Assembly: GCA_045633565.1 (NCBI GenBank)
Contig: JAZQYO010000006.1
Span: forward strand, 62,001 to 126,000
From: RGIG7450 sp045633565
Lineage (GTDB): Bacteria > Bacillota > Clostridia > RUG12999
DNA: 64,000 bases
Reading direction: 5' to 3'
Each line of letters opens with the position of its first letter. Position 1 is the stretch's first letter. The notes beneath the pieces are model-generated. The model was not told the DNA's origin. It ran no database searches and was given only the letters and a program-made list of their open reading frames with translations. A program made the position numbers and the translations under genes. Of this stretch, positions 23,054 through 31,706 are shown in pieces.

Positions 23054-24559
23054 ATGGGTGAAATTTTAGCATTCGTACTTTATTTTGTGGCAATGCTTGC
23101 CATTGGTGTCTGGTTCTTTATAAAAACCAAAGACAATGGTGAAAAAGAATATTTTCTTGGCGGACGCAGCATGGGTCCGTGGGTAACAGCGCTCAGTGCA
23201 CAGGCATCTGATATGAGTGCATGGCTACTTATGGGACTTCCCGGCTCAATTCTTGCGTTTGGTCTGGGTCAGGCGTGGATTGGTATTGGTCTTGCAATCG
23301 GTACTGCGGCTAACTGGATTATCGTGGCAAAAAGACTCAGAAAATTCTCAGCCGCTTCGGGCGATGCAATTACTGTTCCTCAGTATCTTACAAACAGATT
23401 TATGACACAGAGTCCTGTTCTTAAAATTGTTTGTGCAATAGTATTTTTAATCAGCTTTACAATTTATGTTGCTTCAGCTTTTTCAGCCGGTACAAGTGTT
23501 TTCACGACTCTTTTCCCGTCGCTCAGCGATGATGCGGCAATGATTATTTTTGCAGCAATTATTCTTATTTACACATTCCTCGGCGGTTTTAAAGCAGTTT
23601 GCTGGACAGACTTTTTCCAGGGACTACTCATGCTTATTGCACTTATGGCAGTTCCGATTGTTATTGTTGCAACAAAAACTTTAGATACTGCATCACTCAG
23701 CCAGGTTTATTCTTATGTTGAAAACGGCAATACAGTTGAATGTGCATTCACTTCCAATCTGTTTGGCGCAAGCTGGAAAGAAATCCTTTCGGGCCTTGGC
23801 TGGGGACTTGGATATTTCGGTATGCCCCACATAATCGTAAGATTTATGTCTATTGAAAAACCTTCTATGGTTAAAAAGAGTGCCATTGTTGCTATAGTTT
23901 GGGTTATAATATCCCTTCTTGCTGCAATACTCATTGCATATCTCGGAAGAATGCTCGTTGCTGAGCAGCTTCTTACAACAGGTAGCCAGAAACTTGTATT
24001 CATTCAGCTTGCAAGAGATTTGTTCCCCGGATTTATTGCAGGTATTCTTCTTGCGGCTATCATTGCGGCATCAATGTCAACTGCAGACTCTCAGCTGCTT
24101 GTTGCTTCTTCTTCATTTACAAGCGACATCTATAAACCTCTTATCAGAAAAAATGCTTCTGAAAAAGAGCTTCTCTGGGTAGGAAGAATTGTAGTTATCA
24201 TAGTAGCTATTGTAGCATTCTTTATAGCTAACAATGGTGGAAAAGGCGCTCAGGCAATTATGAACATGGTTGAAAATGCATGGGGACTTTTCGGTGCAGC
24301 GTTCGGCCCTGTAATCCTGCTTTCACTTTTCTGGAAGAGATTTACATACAGCGGTGCTGTTGCAGGTATCATAGCGGGCTCGGTTGTAGATATCGTTTGG
24401 CTCATCTGGTTATCAAAATCAACAGGCATTTACGAAATCATTCCTGGATTTATTGTTTGTGCGATTTTCGCAGTTGTGGTTTCGCTTATTGATAAAAAGC
24501 CTTCCGATGAGGTTTACGCAATATTTGATAAAGCGACAGATAATTCAATTGATGATTAA
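23054..24559 (+). CDS. putP: Sodium/proline symporter (SSS family)
   Basis: This 501-residue integral membrane protein has about 13 predicted helices of the sodium:solute symporter fold. Proline-transporter blocks include EYFLGGRSMGPWVTALSAQASDMSAWLLMGLPG (sodium and proline contacts in helix 2), FTIYVASAFSAGTSVF, GGFKAVCWTDFFQG and AAIIAASMSTADSQLLVASSSFTSDIYKP (helix 8 Na2 site). It imports L-proline with Na+. It is monocistronic with its own palindrome-bearing promoter and terminator. Confidence 0.95.
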   Translation: MGEILAFVLYFVAMLAIGVWFFIKTKDNGEKEYFLGGRSMGPWVTALSAQASDMSAWLLMGLPGSILAFGLGQAWIGIGLAIGTAANWIIVAKRLRKFSAASGDAITVPQYLTNRFMTQSPVLKIVCAIVFLISFTIYVASAFSAGTSVFTTLFPSLSDDAAMIIFAAIILIYTFLGGFKAVCWTDFFQGLLMLIALMAVPIVIVATKTLDTASLSQVYSYVENGNTVECAFTSNLFGASWKEILSGLGWGLGYFGMPHIIVRFMSIEKPSMVKKSAIVAIVWVIISLLAAILIAYLGRMLVAEQLLTTGSQKLVFIQLARDLFPGFIAGILLAAIIAASMSTADSQLLVASSSFTSDIYKPLIRKNASEKELLWVGRIVVIIVAIVAFFIANNGGKGAQAIMNMVENAWGLFGAAFGPVILLSLFWKRFTYSGAVAGIIAGSVVDIVWLIWLSKSTGIYEIIPGFIVCAIFAVVVSLIDKKPSDEVYAIFDKATDNSIDD

Positions 24560-24562
24560 AAA

Positions 24563-24596
24563 TGACCGGCTTGGGAAATGCCCAAGCCGGCTTTTT
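24563..24596 (+). terminator. Terminator of putP
   Basis: CCGGCTTGGG/CCCAAGCCGG hairpin followed by CTTTTT. Confidence 0.9.
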
Positions 24597-24610
24597 AAAA
24601 GGTGAATGTT

Positions 24611-25648
24611 ATGAAAAAAAGAATCGGACAACTTACATTGTTAAATGTTCTTTTTGCAATGCTTGTTATATTTATTCATGTGTCCTCCAAGCCGCTTATG
24701 TCACTGAGGCATGAAGGATTACCCTATCTGGTGGTAATGGTAGCGTGGAGGCTTAGCTCTTTTGCGACACAAGGGTTTATTTTTCTTTCGGGATTTAAAC
24801 TTATGTATAATCTCGGGGAAAGGCTCAACCTTAAAAAGTTTTATCTCGGGAAGGTTAAAAAAGTACTGTTGCCCTATATTTTGTGGGTTATAATCTATTA
24901 TGGTCTTTTTGCGTTTCTTGATTTCTTGCCGCAACAGAATCATTTTACTGCAATTGTAAAACACATACTGCTGGGCGACCTTGTGGGCCACATGTATTTT
25001 ATTCCGGTTATAATGCAGTTTTATCTGTTGGCGCCACTGTGGATTTGGCTTCAGAAAAAGGTGAACCCGTCTGCGACAATTATTTGCTCGCTTTTGCTTA
25101 CTTTTGCATTTTCTCTCTTGCCGACTATGCTTAGATGGGTAAATCCCGACTGGATTTTTACCGGAAATGACAGGCTTGTTACATCTTATCTGATTTATTT
25201 CGCGATAGGTATTTTTGCAGGTGCCAATGCCGAAAAATTTGAGGAGCTGACTAAAAAATATTTTGGCAGGATAACCACGGCTTTTATTGCAGTTGGCGTG
25301 ATTGACCTGGTGATGAGTTATGTCTGTTACAGAGCTTTTGCAAAGATTTATTTTCTTGACCAGGTTCATATTTTATACAGCATACTTGCGATTTTATTTT
25401 GTTACGGACTTGCAGGTAAGATGACAGGATTGAGTGAAAATAAAATGGTACGCCAGATTGATGGTGCGAGCTATTATATTTATCTGTCCCATTGTTTTTT
25501 CATATATGTAATAAACCATCTTATGGCATATCTTGAACTTTATGCCGAAAAGATTACATATCCGATAAGAATAGTATTTGTTTATACAGCCACAATTTTG
25601 GTATGTGTTGGGTATATGAAAATTAAATCACGCAAAAAACACAAATGA
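24611..25648 (+). CDS. Acyltransferase family 3 membrane protein
   Basis: This 345-residue protein has about ten hydrophobic helices. It matches the acyltransferase_3 family (OafA/WecH/IcaC-like): LLNVLFAMLVIFIHVSS near the N-terminus contains the expected His in helix 1, followed by FIFLSGFKLMYNL and YILWVIIYYGLFAF. Such proteins O-acylate cell-surface polysaccharides or export them. No acceptor is evident. The start at 24611 fits AAAAGGTG 7 bases upstream. Confidence 0.85.
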   Translation: MKKRIGQLTLLNVLFAMLVIFIHVSSKPLMSLRHEGLPYLVVMVAWRLSSFATQGFIFLSGFKLMYNLGERLNLKKFYLGKVKKVLLPYILWVIIYYGLFAFLDFLPQQNHFTAIVKHILLGDLVGHMYFIPVIMQFYLLAPLWIWLQKKVNPSATIICSLLLTFAFSLLPTMLRWVNPDWIFTGNDRLVTSYLIYFAIGIFAGANAEKFEELTKKYFGRITTAFIAVGVIDLVMSYVCYRAFAKIYFLDQVHILYSILAILFCYGLAGKMTGLSENKMVRQIDGASYYIYLSHCFFIYVINHLMAYLELYAEKITYPIRIVFVYTATILVCVGYMKIKSRKKHK

Positions 25649-25695
25649 AATTCTTTTCATATAATGTAATGGTGTTATATGAAAGGAATGATTTA

Positions 25696-26148
25696 ATGGA
25701 AAATTCTTTAATAAAAAAGGCTCAGGCTGAGATATTCGGCAGTAATAAATATAAGAACATATACGGAAAAGTTTGTTTTAATCAAAGCAGTGACGGTGTT
25801 CTTGTAACTGCAGACATTGGCGGACTGCCTCAGGACGGTGTTTTTGGATTTCATATTCACGAGGGCGAAAGCTGCACCGGAAATATGATGGACCCGTTTT
25901 CAGACGTGGGTGGGCACTTTAACCCGAATGGGAAACCGCATCCGGCTCATGCAGGGGATATGCCACCGCTTTTTGAAGCGGGAGGCAGAGCATATTTGTC
26001 TTTTATCACAGACAGGTTTAAGCTTCCAGATGTGGTGGGCAAAGCGGTAATAATCCACGCTAAGCCGGATGACTTTACAACTCAGCCGTCGGGAAATTCT
26101 GGCGAAAAAATGGCCTGCGGAATTATAAAACAAGTGAATAAAAAATAA
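25696..26148 (+). CDS. Cu/Zn superoxide dismutase-like protein without signal peptide
   Basis: This 150-residue protein has the Cu/Zn-SOD fold: FGFHIHEGESCTG (two Cu-ligand His plus the disulfide Cys), GGHFNPNGKPHPAHAGDMP (bridging and Zn His, then His/Asp) and GKAVIIHAKPDDF (last Cu His). MACGII holds the second Cys. The catalytic Arg near the C-terminus is replaced by a PSGNSGEKMACG loop without an evident Arg. Activity may thus differ from true SodC. Known bacterial members are usually exported, but no signal or lipobox is seen here. The start at 25696 is chosen because the upstream in-frame starts lack family similarity. Confidence 0.85.
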   Translation: MENSLIKKAQAEIFGSNKYKNIYGKVCFNQSSDGVLVTADIGGLPQDGVFGFHIHEGESCTGNMMDPFSDVGGHFNPNGKPHPAHAGDMPPLFEAGGRAYLSFITDRFKLPDVVGKAVIIHAKPDDFTTQPSGNSGEKMACGIIKQVNKK

Positions 26149-26177
26149 AAAAGCGAGTCGCAAGACTCGCTTTTTTT
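26149..26177. terminator. Bidirectional terminator between SOD-like gene and argF
   Basis: AAAAAAGCGAGTC/GACTCGCTTTTTT hairpin with loop GCAA, A-run on one side and T-run on the other. Confidence 0.9.
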
Positions 26178-26179
26178 TA

Positions 26180-27163
26180 TTATAAGGTTGCTGCCATAAC
26201 GGCTTTTATTGTGTGCATACGGTTTTCCGCTTCGTCAAATACGATTGACTGTGGGCTTTCAAATACCTCGTCTGTAACCTCCATGCAGTCTATACCGAAT
26301 TTATCATAAATTTCCTTACCGGTAGTGGTTTTAAGGTCGTGGAAAGCGGGCAGACAGTGCATAAAGCGACACTGCGCGCCGGCGTTATCCATAAGCTCTT
26401 TTGTCACACGGTAGGGAGTTAAATCATCAATTCTTTCTTTCCATACCTCGTCAGGCTCACCCATGGAAACCCAAACGTCTGTGTAGATTACATCTGCGTT
26501 TTTGGTTGCTTTTATGGGGTCGGTAATGAACGAAAGTGTCGCACCTGTTTCTTTTGCAATCTCTTCGCATTCGGCAATCAGAGCCTTATCCGGAAAATAT
26601 TTTTCGGGAGCGCAGGCAACAAAATTCATACCCATTTTTGCACAACCTACCATCAGGGAGTTGCCCATGTTATATCTTGCATCGCCCATGTATACAAGGG
26701 TTTTACCGGAAAGGTCGCCAAAATGCTCTTTAATTGTCAGAAAATCGGCAAGAATCTGGGTGGGGTGGAATTCGTTTGTAAGGCCGTTCCAGACGGGAAC
26801 ACCCGCATAGTCTGAAAGTTCCTGAACAATCTCCTGACCGTAGCCACGGTATTCTATACCGTCAAACATTCTGCCCAAAACTCTTGCGGTGTCAGCAATG
26901 CTTTCCTTTTTACCAATCTGTGACGCTTTAGGGTCAAGATACACCGGATGCATACCAAGGTCTGCAGCTGCAACCTCAAATGCACAACGTGTCCTTGTGC
27001 TGGTTTTTTCAAAAATAAGAGCTATGTTTTTACCCTCGCAAATAGGATGATGAATTCCCGCTTTTTTCTGAGCTTTAAGCTGAGAAGCAAGGTCAATAAG
27101 GTAGTTTATTTCTTCGGGAGTAAAATCAAGAAGCTTTAAAAAACTTTTACCTTTTAAATTCAT
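26180..27163 (-). CDS. argF: Ornithine carbamoyltransferase
   Basis: This 327-residue enzyme transfers the carbamoyl group to ornithine to make citrulline. Motifs are EKTSTRTRCAFE (carbamoyl-phosphate loop S-T-R-T), HPTQILADF, the ornithine/SMG loop VWVSMGEPDE and HCLPAFHD (catalytic Cys region). It is the last gene of the argCJBDF operon and starts one base inside the argD stop. It draws carbamoyl phosphate from the same pool as the divergent pyr operon. Confidence 0.97.
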   Translation of the reverse strand: MNLKGKSFLKLLDFTPEEINYLIDLASQLKAQKKAGIHHPICEGKNIALIFEKTSTRTRCAFEVAAADLGMHPVYLDPKASQIGKKESIADTARVLGRMFDGIEYRGYGQEIVQELSDYAGVPVWNGLTNEFHPTQILADFLTIKEHFGDLSGKTLVYMGDARYNMGNSLMVGCAKMGMNFVACAPEKYFPDKALIAECEEIAKETGATLSFITDPIKATKNADVIYTDVWVSMGEPDEVWKERIDDLTPYRVTKELMDNAGAQCRFMHCLPAFHDLKTTTGKEIYDKFGIDCMEVTDEVFESPQSIVFDEAENRMHTIKAVMAATL

Positions 27164-28338
27164 TACTGAGCCACCTCCTGACAGGTTTCTTTTATAATTT
27201 CAATTGCTTTTTTTAGTACATCAAATGGGATATTTAAAGCCGGGAGAAGTCTTACCTTGTCCTTGGCTGTAAGGCAAAGAACGCCTTTTTCCATGCATTT
27301 TTTCACAATGTCACCGGCAGGACCTTTGGTTTTAATGCCAATCATAAGTCCCATGCCACTTACACCTTCAATTCCGGCAGCAGAGGAAAGAGTTTCAAAT
27401 ATGTATTTGCTTTTTTCTTTAACTTCCGAAAGTAGTTTTTCGTCAATTCTCTCTATAATGCTGATAGCACCGGCACAGCAAACGGGGTTTCCGCCAAAGG
27501 TTGAACCATGGTCGCCAAAACCGAGAACGGACTGCACCTTTTCACTCATAAGGGCTGCGCCAAGCGGAAGTCCGCCGCCAAGACCTTTGGCGGTGGAAAC
27601 AACATCAGGATTTATGCCATAGTTCATATAAGCATAAAGTTCACCCGTCCTGCCGTTACCTGTCTGCACCTCGTCAACCATAAATAAAATGTCATTTTCT
27701 TTTGCAAACGCATAAGCGCCTTTTACAAAATCTTCGTCCAACGCAATAACGCCGCCCTCACCCTGGATGCACTCAATTAAAATTGCGGCAGTTTTGTTTT
27801 CAAGTGCCACCTTTTTAAGTGATTCAAGGTCGTTTGCAGGGGTGTGAACAAACCCCGGAGTCAGAGGCTGAAAAAGCTCATGATAATGGTCCTGACCGGT
27901 AGCGGATAGGGTTGTGAGCGTTCTGCCGTGGAAACTGTTTTGGAGTGTGATGATTGTGCTGTAGTCTGCGCCTTTTTTATCAGCTGCATATTTTCTTGCG
28001 ATTTTAATTGCACACTCATTTGCTTCTGCACCTGAGTTGCAGAAAAACACTTTGCTCATACCTGTTTTTTCGCAAAGCATTTGGGCCAGGAGAGTGCATG
28101 GCTCGGTATAGTAAAGATTGGACATGTGCTGAAGTGTGTTAACCTGCTTGGTTACTGCCTCTGCCCATTTGTCATCGGCAAGACCAAAAGCGGTTACGCC
28201 GATACCTGAGCCCATGTCAATATATTCTTTTCCGTCAGTATCTTTTACAACAGAGCCTTTTCCCGAAATTATTTCAACGGGAAAACGGTTATATGTATTT
28301 GCGACATAAAGTTTATCGTTTGTCTGTAAACTGCTCAT
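27163..28338 (-). CDS. argD: Acetylornithine aminotransferase
   Basis: This 391-residue class III PLP aminotransferase converts N-acetylglutamate semialdehyde to N-acetylornithine. Seen are MGSGIGVTAFG, FFCNSGAEANECAIKIAR, NSFHGRTLTTLSATGQ, LIECIQGEGGV and FMVDEVQTGNGRTGELYA. The Schiff-base Lys is in STAKGLGGGLPLGA and the late motif in DHGSTFGGNPV. It is coupled to argB upstream and argF downstream. Confidence 0.96.
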   Translation of the reverse strand: MSSLQTNDKLYVANTYNRFPVEIISGKGSVVKDTDGKEYIDMGSGIGVTAFGLADDKWAEAVTKQVNTLQHMSNLYYTEPCTLLAQMLCEKTGMSKVFFCNSGAEANECAIKIARKYAADKKGADYSTIITLQNSFHGRTLTTLSATGQDHYHELFQPLTPGFVHTPANDLESLKKVALENKTAAILIECIQGEGGVIALDEDFVKGAYAFAKENDILFMVDEVQTGNGRTGELYAYMNYGINPDVVSTAKGLGGGLPLGAALMSEKVQSVLGFGDHGSTFGGNPVCCAGAISIIERIDEKLLSEVKEKSKYIFETLSSAAGIEGVSGMGLMIGIKTKGPAGDIVKKCMEKGVLCLTAKDKVRLLPALNIPFDVLKKAIEIIKETCQEVAQ

Positions 28339-29204
28339 TAATTATCTCCTCTTACCATGGTGCCGGCACCCTCGTTAGTGAGAATTTCCATAAGAATTGA
28401 ATGAGAAACTCTTCCGTCCATGATGAATACCTTTTTTACGCCCTTTGTTATTGCCTCTACGCAACACTCAACCTTGGGAATCATACCGCCTGAAATTATG
28501 CCTTCATCCTGAAGCTTTGCTGCATCAGAAACTGTAATCTCGGGAATGAGGGTTGAGGGGTCGTCCTTATCACGCAGTATTCCTGCAATATCAGTCATCA
28601 TAATAAGGCTTTCTGCACCGAGAGCTCCTGCAATATATGCAGCAGCGGTGTCGCCATTAATGTTGTAGGTGTTGCCCTCTTTATCACAGCCGACAGTGGA
28701 AATTACGGGGATGTATCCATTGTCCATGAGGTCAACCACAGGCTGAATATTAATTTTTGTAATTGAGCCAACAAAACCAAGTTTTTCGTTTTTTACCTTT
28801 GCTTCAATAAGTCTGCCATCCATACCGGAAACGCCCATGGCTTTGCCACCCTTTGACTCAAGAAGGGTTACAAGGGTTTTATTAACCTTGCCGGCAAGCA
28901 CCATCTGAACTATGTCCATAGTTTCTTTATCGGTAACTCTCAGTCCATCAACAAAGGTGGGTTTTTTTCCAAGTTTATCCATAAGCTCAGAAATTTCAGG
29001 TCCGCCACCGTGAACAAGCACTATTTTTACACCAATAAGCCACAGAAGAACAATATCCTCCATAACCTGCTGTTTGAGCTGTTCGTTTATCATGGCGTTG
29101 CCGCCATATTTCACAACAACAACCTTGCCGTTATATTTTTTTATGTAGGGCAGTGCCTGAGTCAAAACTTCGGCACGCTGTGCATTTGAAAAATTAATAT
29201 CCAT
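28338..29204 (-). CDS. argB: Acetylglutamate kinase
   Basis: This 288-residue amino acid kinase phosphorylates N-acetylglutamate. VVKYGGNAMI, LVHGGGPEIS, VDGLRVTDKETMDIVQMVLAGKVNK, YNINGDTAAAYIAGALGAESLIMMTD and GGMIPKVECCVEAI are present. The NKTLV-type region and C-terminal GRVSHS may mediate arginine feedback. The start at 29204 is favoured, since AAAGGA lies 9 bases upstream. A reading from 29222 overlaps argJ and adds MKGQMK. Confidence 0.96.
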   Translation of the reverse strand: MDINFSNAQRAEVLTQALPYIKKYNGKVVVVKYGGNAMINEQLKQQVMEDIVLLWLIGVKIVLVHGGGPEISELMDKLGKKPTFVDGLRVTDKETMDIVQMVLAGKVNKTLVTLLESKGGKAMGVSGMDGRLIEAKVKNEKLGFVGSITKINIQPVVDLMDNGYIPVISTVGCDKEGNTYNINGDTAAAYIAGALGAESLIMMTDIAGILRDKDDPSTLIPEITVSDAAKLQDEGIISGGMIPKVECCVEAITKGVKKVFIMDGRVSHSILMEILTNEGAGTMVRGDN

Positions 29205-29221
29205 TTTCATTTGTCCTTTCA

Positions 29222-30436
29222 TCAGGTGCGGTAGTCGCCATTGATTTTTACATAATCATAGGTAAGGTCGCAGCCCCAGGCGGATGCTGCAAAATCGCCG
29301 TCATTAAGATTAATTATGATTTCAATTTCATTTTCGCCAAGAATTTCTGATGCTTTTTCTTCCGAGAAGGGAACCCCGGCACCCATTTTGCAAACTGCGA
29401 TTTCACCTTTTGCCGATTTGAAGGAAACATCAATAAGAGAAACATCCACATCTGCACCGCTGTAACCGATTGCACAGAGTACCCTGCCCCAGTTGGCGTC
29501 TGCACCGAACATAGCCGCTTTTAACAGACTTGAACAGATAACACTTTTTGCAACAGTTCTTGTGATTTCGGAGGTTTTGCCTCCCGAAACCTTGCATTCC
29601 AGAAGCTTTGTCGCACCTTCGCCATCGCCGGCAATCATTCTGCAAAGCTGAACATTGACGGTGTTGAGAGCCTTCATAAACACAGCAAAATCTTCATTTT
29701 CTTCAGTGATTTCTTTATTTCCTGCCATGCCGTTAGCGAGTATTGCAACAGTATCGTTGGTGGAAGTGTCGCCATCAACGCTTATCATATTGAAAGTGTT
29801 TTGAACATCACCGGATAATGCCTTGCGAAGCATTTCGGGTGAAATTGCAGCATCTGTTGTGATAAACACAATCATGGTAGCAAGGTTGGGATGAATCATA
29901 CCGCTGCCTTTGGCAATACCGCCCATGCGGCAAACTTTGCCACCAAGTGTGAATTCAACTGCCACTTCTTTTTTAGTAAGGTCGGTTGTCATAATTCCTT
30001 CGGCGGCATATTCACTGCCGTCCGGAGAAAGTCCTGCTGCAAGTGCAGGCATTGCATCTTTGATGGGGTTAATATCAAGAGGCTGACCAATTACGCCGGT
30101 GGATGCAATAATAACATCTTCTGCCGGTATGCCAAGCTCTGCGGCAGTTAAAGCACCCATCTTTTCTGCAACTTCCATACCGTCTGCATTGCAGGTATTT
30201 GCATTTCCGCTGTTACAGATAATTGCCTGAGCCATTCCGTCTTTGATATTCTTTTGTGTTACGAGTATTGGCGCACCTTTTACAAGATTGGCAGTATAAA
30301 CTGCTGCGGCGGAAGCCTTTACCTCGCTGTAAATAAGCGAAAGGTCACGCTTTGTTTTATTTTTTCTTATTCCGCAATGGATACCATTTGCTGTAAATCC
30401 CTGTGCGGCTGTAACGCCGCCTGATATTATTTTCAT
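29222..30436 (-). CDS. argJ: Bifunctional ornithine acetyltransferase / N-acetylglutamate synthase
   Basis: This 404-residue precursor autocleaves before the Thr of IHPNLATMIVF into alpha and beta chains. GGVTAAQGFTANGIHCGI and CNSGNANTCN are in the alpha chain. GDTSTNDTVAILANG and GADANWGRVLCAIGYSG are in the beta chain. It recycles acetyl groups from N-acetylornithine to glutamate, so the pathway here is the cyclic type. No argA or argE is adjacent. Confidence 0.96.
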   Translation of the reverse strand: MKIISGGVTAAQGFTANGIHCGIRKNKTKRDLSLIYSEVKASAAAVYTANLVKGAPILVTQKNIKDGMAQAIICNSGNANTCNADGMEVAEKMGALTAAELGIPAEDVIIASTGVIGQPLDINPIKDAMPALAAGLSPDGSEYAAEGIMTTDLTKKEVAVEFTLGGKVCRMGGIAKGSGMIHPNLATMIVFITTDAAISPEMLRKALSGDVQNTFNMISVDGDTSTNDTVAILANGMAGNKEITEENEDFAVFMKALNTVNVQLCRMIAGDGEGATKLLECKVSGGKTSEITRTVAKSVICSSLLKAAMFGADANWGRVLCAIGYSGADVDVSLIDVSFKSAKGEIAVCKMGAGVPFSEEKASEILGENEIEIIINLNDGDFAASAWGCDLTYDYVKINGDYRT

Positions 30437-30472
30437 AATTATTCTACCTCTCTAAAAAAACCTTACCTTATA

Positions 30473-31396
30473 TTATACACTAAGTCCGGTGTCTTCTGCA
30501 AGTCCTAATTTAATATTCATATTCTGAATTGCAGCACCCGAAGCACCTTTGCCTAAATTGTCAAACCTGGAAACCAGAATAATTCTGTCCTCGTTTCCCG
30601 ATACTGAGATTTCCATATCATCTCTGCCCGAGAACGCAGCTGCCGATAAAAATCCGTCTTCGTCTGCATTATCATTAAAGTGAATGAGTTTGCCGGTGTA
30701 AGTATTTTTGTAAATTTCTGTAATGTCTTTGATGCTTCCTTTGATATCTTTTGTAAAGAGAGGAACGGTGACCTCCATACCGCTGTAAAAGTCAGCAACA
30801 ATGGGGCAGAAAAGGGGAGCAGAGTCAATATCACAAACCTTCACCATTTCCTTTAAATGCTTGTGCTGCTGAGTCAGCCCGTACTGACGTGGGGCTGAAA
30901 GGAGATTATCCCGGTCTTGTGTCTCATACTCTGCAATCATTTTCTTGCCACCACCCGAATAGCCGGTGATTGAAAAGCAGGAAAGGGGCAGGTCGGATGA
31001 AATGAGCCCTGCCTGACGAAGCGGCTGGATGAGAGCCACAAAACCGCTTGCGTGGCAACCGGGATTTGCTATAAGCTGAGAGTTTTCAATCTTCTCGCGG
31101 TATCCTTTAAGCTCGGGGAAACCGTACGCCCAACCATCTGATGTTCTGTGAGCTGTTGATGTATCTATAATTGTTGTTTTATCATTTTCAAGCATAGAAA
31201 CAGCTTCTATTGCAGCGGCATCGGGAAGGCAAAGAAATACAACATCCGCACTGTTTATTGCATCTTTTCTTGCACCCACATCCTTACGGATTTCTTCAGG
31301 GAGCTTTATAAGCTCCATATCTTTTCTCTGACTTAATCTGTCAAAAATTCTGAGCCCTGTGGTGCCGGCACTGCCGTCGATAAATACTTTAATCAT
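30473..31396 (-). CDS. argC: N-acetyl-gamma-glutamyl-phosphate reductase, short (type 2) form
   Basis: This 307-residue NADPH enzyme is first in the operon. DGSAGTTGLRIFDRL is the dinucleotide loop, FLCLPDAAAIEAV follows, and NPGCHASGFVALIQPL holds the catalytic Cys. HKHLKEM carries the catalytic His region. Its length and the MIKVFIDGSAGTTG start are typical of the shorter type 2 ArgC rather than the 345-residue type. It is transcribed from the ARG-box promoter at 31413-31479. Confidence 0.95.
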   Translation of the reverse strand: MIKVFIDGSAGTTGLRIFDRLSQRKDMELIKLPEEIRKDVGARKDAINSADVVFLCLPDAAAIEAVSMLENDKTTIIDTSTAHRTSDGWAYGFPELKGYREKIENSQLIANPGCHASGFVALIQPLRQAGLISSDLPLSCFSITGYSGGGKKMIAEYETQDRDNLLSAPRQYGLTQQHKHLKEMVKVCDIDSAPLFCPIVADFYSGMEVTVPLFTKDIKGSIKDITEIYKNTYTGKLIHFNDNADEDGFLSAAAFSGRDDMEISVSGNEDRIILVSRFDNLGKGASGAAIQNMNIKLGLAEDTGLSV

Positions 31397-31412
31397 TTTT
31401 ATACATCCTTTT

Positions 31413-31426
31413 TGAATAAATATTCA
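31413..31426 (-). promoter_or_regulatory. ARG box (ArgR operator) of the arg operon
   Basis: TGAATAAATATTCA is a perfect match in form to the ArgR/AhrC half-site pair TGAAT-N4-ATTCA. It lies between the promoter and argC. A weaker relative, TGAATAATTATACATTC, lies near 31490-31506. ArgR should repress with arginine. Confidence 0.85.
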
Positions 31427-31450
31427 TAGTTTTCTGTAATATGATGTATT

Positions 31451-31479
31451 ATTATACAACTAAAATATATATTTGTCAA
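31451..31479 (-). promoter_or_regulatory. Promoter of argCJBDF
   Basis: On the minus strand, TTGACA (31474-31479), 17 bases, TATAAT (31451-31456). Confidence 0.9.
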
Positions 31480-31539
31480 GTTTTGCGAGTGAATAATTAT
31501 ACATTCGGTACAAAATGATAAAAAAAGATGAAATATATG

Positions 31540-31568
31540 TTGACATTTTGGCAGTTTTATGGTAAAAT
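31540..31568 (+). promoter_or_regulatory. Promoter of the pyr operon
   Basis: TTGACA (31540-31545), 17 bases, TAAAAT (31563-31568). Confidence 0.85.
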
Positions 31569-31599
31569 AACTTAAATTAAATCTTTAAGTTCGATACAG

Positions 31600-31690
31600 A
31601 GATGTCGGCAAGATTGTCATATAGATAGGGCGTAGCTTTGCTGTGTCTGTTTTTTTGCGTGTCTTGCCCGTCGGGCAGGGCTTTTTTTAT
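31600..31690 (+). promoter_or_regulatory. Attenuator leader of the pyr operon
   Basis: A terminator (CTTGCCC/GGGCAGG with T7, 31663-31688) lies between promoter and pyrC. The upstream segment GGCAAGA (31607-31613) is complementary to TCTTGCC (31662-31668), the 5' arm of the terminator. It could thus form an antiterminator. This layout resembles PyrR- or reiterative-type pyrimidine attenuation. I do not see a clear PyrR anti-antiterminator consensus and no pyrR gene is in the window. Confidence 0.6.
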
Positions 31691-31706
31691 GAAAGGGAGG
31701 ATAAAA

